Source: Enterocloster aldenensis (GTDB lineage Bacteria > Bacillota > Clostridia > Lachnospirales > Lachnospiraceae). Taken from it: DNA of 64,000 bases. Position 1 is the first letter of the stretch. Each line of letters starts with the position of its first letter. This document shows, piece by piece, positions 62,889 to 64,000 of the stretch. The notes beneath the pieces were generated by a model. It did no database searches. It worked only from the letters and a program-made list of their open reading frames with translations, and was not told the origin of the DNA. Made by a program: the position numbers and the translations under genes. The DNA lies in assembly GCF_003434055.1 (NCBI RefSeq), contig NZ_QVEX01000003.1:1-64000 (forward strand), given 5' to 3'.

Positions 62889-63626
62889 TCACATGGCTTT
62901 CCTGGACGGGGATGGCTTCTGGAACAGGTTCCTGTATTCACGGGGGGATATGTGTTCCTGCCTTTTAAATGTCCTGGTAAAGGAAGATGCATTATCATAG
63001 CCCACCTGAAGGGCAATTTCAATGATTTTATAACCGGTATCCGCCAGCAGGGCCTTGGCCTTTTCAATCCGCACAATCTGGATGTATTCGCTGGGCAGGA
63101 TGCCGGTTTTGCTCTTGAACCAATCCGTATAGTAGAACCGGTTATAGTTCTCTATTTCCGCCAGCTTGGCCACGGTGAGGTTTTCTGAAAAATTTTCAGC
63201 AATGTACTTCAGGGATCGGAAACTTTGTTTTTCCACAAATTTGTCATAAATATAATAAAACAAATACCGCACGGAATCAGAAGCCGGATTCACGGTGATT
63301 TCGTGGTGGATCAGTTCAATGACAGGCATTAAGGTGCTGCTGATCGGAAGTATCCGGTTGGCGGAAAATATAGCATAATCCTTCTTTTTTATCATTGTTT
63401 CCGGAATGTCCATCACAATGTTGTCCTTGTGACACTTGCCGCTGAAGGTGTGATAGGAGTAAGGCAGTATGAATGACATGTTGCCAGGCATAAGGTAATA
63501 GCTCATTCCGTCATGTGTCAGATGGACCGGTTCCTTTATGGGTATGATGATATGCGCATGGGAATGGGAGTGTCCCTGTTCGTGGCTGGGGAAATCCATC
63601 ATTTTACAGATTACTTTATTTGTCAT
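62889..63626 (-). CDS. AraC-family transcriptional regulator
   Basis: A 245-residue regulator. The N-terminal cupin-like sensor includes HSHSHAHIIIPIKEPVHLTH and the motif LPYSYHTFSG. The C-terminal AraC domain (about 140-238) has two helix-turn-helix units, the second with VGYDNASSFTRTFKRQEHISPREYR. The ribosome binding site is GAAGGACGG, somewhat distant. It lies about 70 bp downstream of the truncated membrane-protein gene on the same strand, which may be its target. Confidence 0.85.
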   Translation of the reverse strand: MTNKVICKMMDFPSHEQGHSHSHAHIIIPIKEPVHLTHDGMSYYLMPGNMSFILPYSYHTFSGKCHKDNIVMDIPETMIKKKDYAIFSANRILPISSTLMPVIELIHHEITVNPASDSVRYLFYYIYDKFVEKQSFRSLKYIAENFSENLTVAKLAEIENYNRFYYTDWFKSKTGILPSEYIQIVRIEKAKALLADTGYKIIEIALQVGYDNASSFTRTFKRQEHISPREYRNLFQKPSPSRKAM

Positions 63627-63653
63627 GTTATCTTCGCCGTCCTTCTATCAATT

Positions 63654-63681
63654 AGCCCCCGGTCAGTTCTGAGAGGGGGCT
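63654..63681 (-). terminator. Weak hairpin between the edge membrane-protein gene and the AraC gene
   Basis: AGCCCCC (63654-63660) pairs with GGGGGCT (63675-63681) with a 14-base loop. On the minus strand it is followed by AATTGATAG without a T-run, so it may be only a weak or partial terminator. Confidence 0.3.
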
Positions 63682-63694
63682 GGGTGATATGTTA

Positions 63695-64000
63695 TCAGTT
63701 GTTTTCCCCGTTCCGCACTTCTTTGTCAGCCATAAGTTTACCCACAAACATTGTTCCGAACACAGCTACGATTACAACAATATTGTAAGGTGCGAATGGG
63801 AGCCAGTCAAAGAGATGGAGGTTCACAAGAATGGTCAGTCCCACTGCAAGGGAGATTGCAATAACGCCAAGCTTCCTGCTTTTCATGAAGAACTGGCCGA
63901 AAATACCGCCGAATAACGCGGGCAATATGTAGTTTAATGTGGTGACAACATTGGCAGGAAGTTTGGCAAGAAGGGCAGAGCCTCCCAATACAGCGCCCGT
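63695..64000 (-). CDS. Membrane protein, 5' end beyond the window
   Basis: The frame is open from the window edge (64000) to a stop at 63695, giving about 101 C-terminal residues; the true start lies outside. At least two strong helices are visible (about GVIAISLAVGLTILVNLHLF and YNIVVIVAVFGTMFVGKLM). An N-terminal Gly-rich part precedes them, with NYILPALFGGIFGQFF, suggesting a transporter or channel. The charged tail is DKEVRNGENN. The family is not recognised from this fragment. Confidence 0.6.
   Translation of the reverse strand, partial: TGAVLGGSALLAKLPANVVTTLNYILPALFGGIFGQFFMKSRKLGVIAISLAVGLTILVNLHLFDWLPFAPYNIVVIVAVFGTMFVGKLMADKEVRNGENN

Overview
The window is a compact, gene-dense stretch of a low-to-middle GC Firmicutes chromosome. 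The anaerobic sulfite reductase operon (asrABC), FprA-type flavodiiron protein, mcsA-mcsB-clpC operon, YesM/YesN two-component pair with a carbohydrate ABC transporter, class I FBP aldolase, and short proteins typical of Lachnospiraceae suggest a gut Clostridium clostridioforme/Enterocloster-like anaerobe. This is an inference from gene content and no identity search was possible. I see no rRNA, tRNA, CRISPR array, phage module or transposase gene.

Layout. 1-5.4 kb: an RsmF-type rRNA methyltransferase, an RluA-type pseudouridine synthase, a Y-family polymerase, a small HPr-like protein and an AraC regulator. 5.4-11.1 kb: cell-surface genes, namely a D-Ala-D-Ala carboxypeptidase, a secreted glucosaminidase and a membrane-anchored cohesin/cadherin-like protein. 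11.2-14.2 kb: asrABC behind a Rex-like palindrome. 14.3-24.7 kb: a RelA/SpoT-domain protein, zinc-ribbon LRR membrane protein, flavodiiron protein, cupin, XRE regulator, diguanylate cyclase, asparagine synthase and a transporter. 24.8-26.5 kb: mgtE behind a long structured leader that does not look like an M-box. 26.5-37.0 kb: a galactoside-utilisation locus with YesMN-like sensor and regulator, binding protein, two permeases (the second broken by an in-frame TGA), a sugar acetyltransferase and a GH2 beta-galactosidase that seems to lack one domain. 38.5-44.7 kb: a BMP-type nucleoside ABC transporter with a GntR/HutC regulator and a purine nucleoside phosphorylase, sharing a palindromic operator. 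44.8-51.7 kb: ferritin with a BFD-like ferredoxin, a DNA glycosylase, FBP aldolase, a transglutaminase-like protein and a MobA-MobB fusion. 52.0-56.8 kb: a heat-shock type operon with a YtrA-like GntR gene where ctsR is normally found, then mcsA, mcsB (active-site Cys replaced by Phe) and clpC. 56.9-64.0 kb: a small conserved protein, radA, an HD protein resembling half of a CCA-adding enzyme, a guanine-type purine riboswitch controlling a purine permease, a DUF3592-like protein, a YitT protein, an AraC regulator and a truncated membrane protein at the edge.

The most notable signals are: a purine aptamer with the guanine-specific C but a terminator arranged as an ON switch; the structured mgtE leader; the nonsense codon in the sugar permease; the beta-galactosidase whose domain 4 is apparently replaced by a 36-bp tandem repeat; the shared TTGTWAAACAAG operator in the nucleoside locus; and the CtsR-less mcsAB-clpC operon with an atypical McsB.
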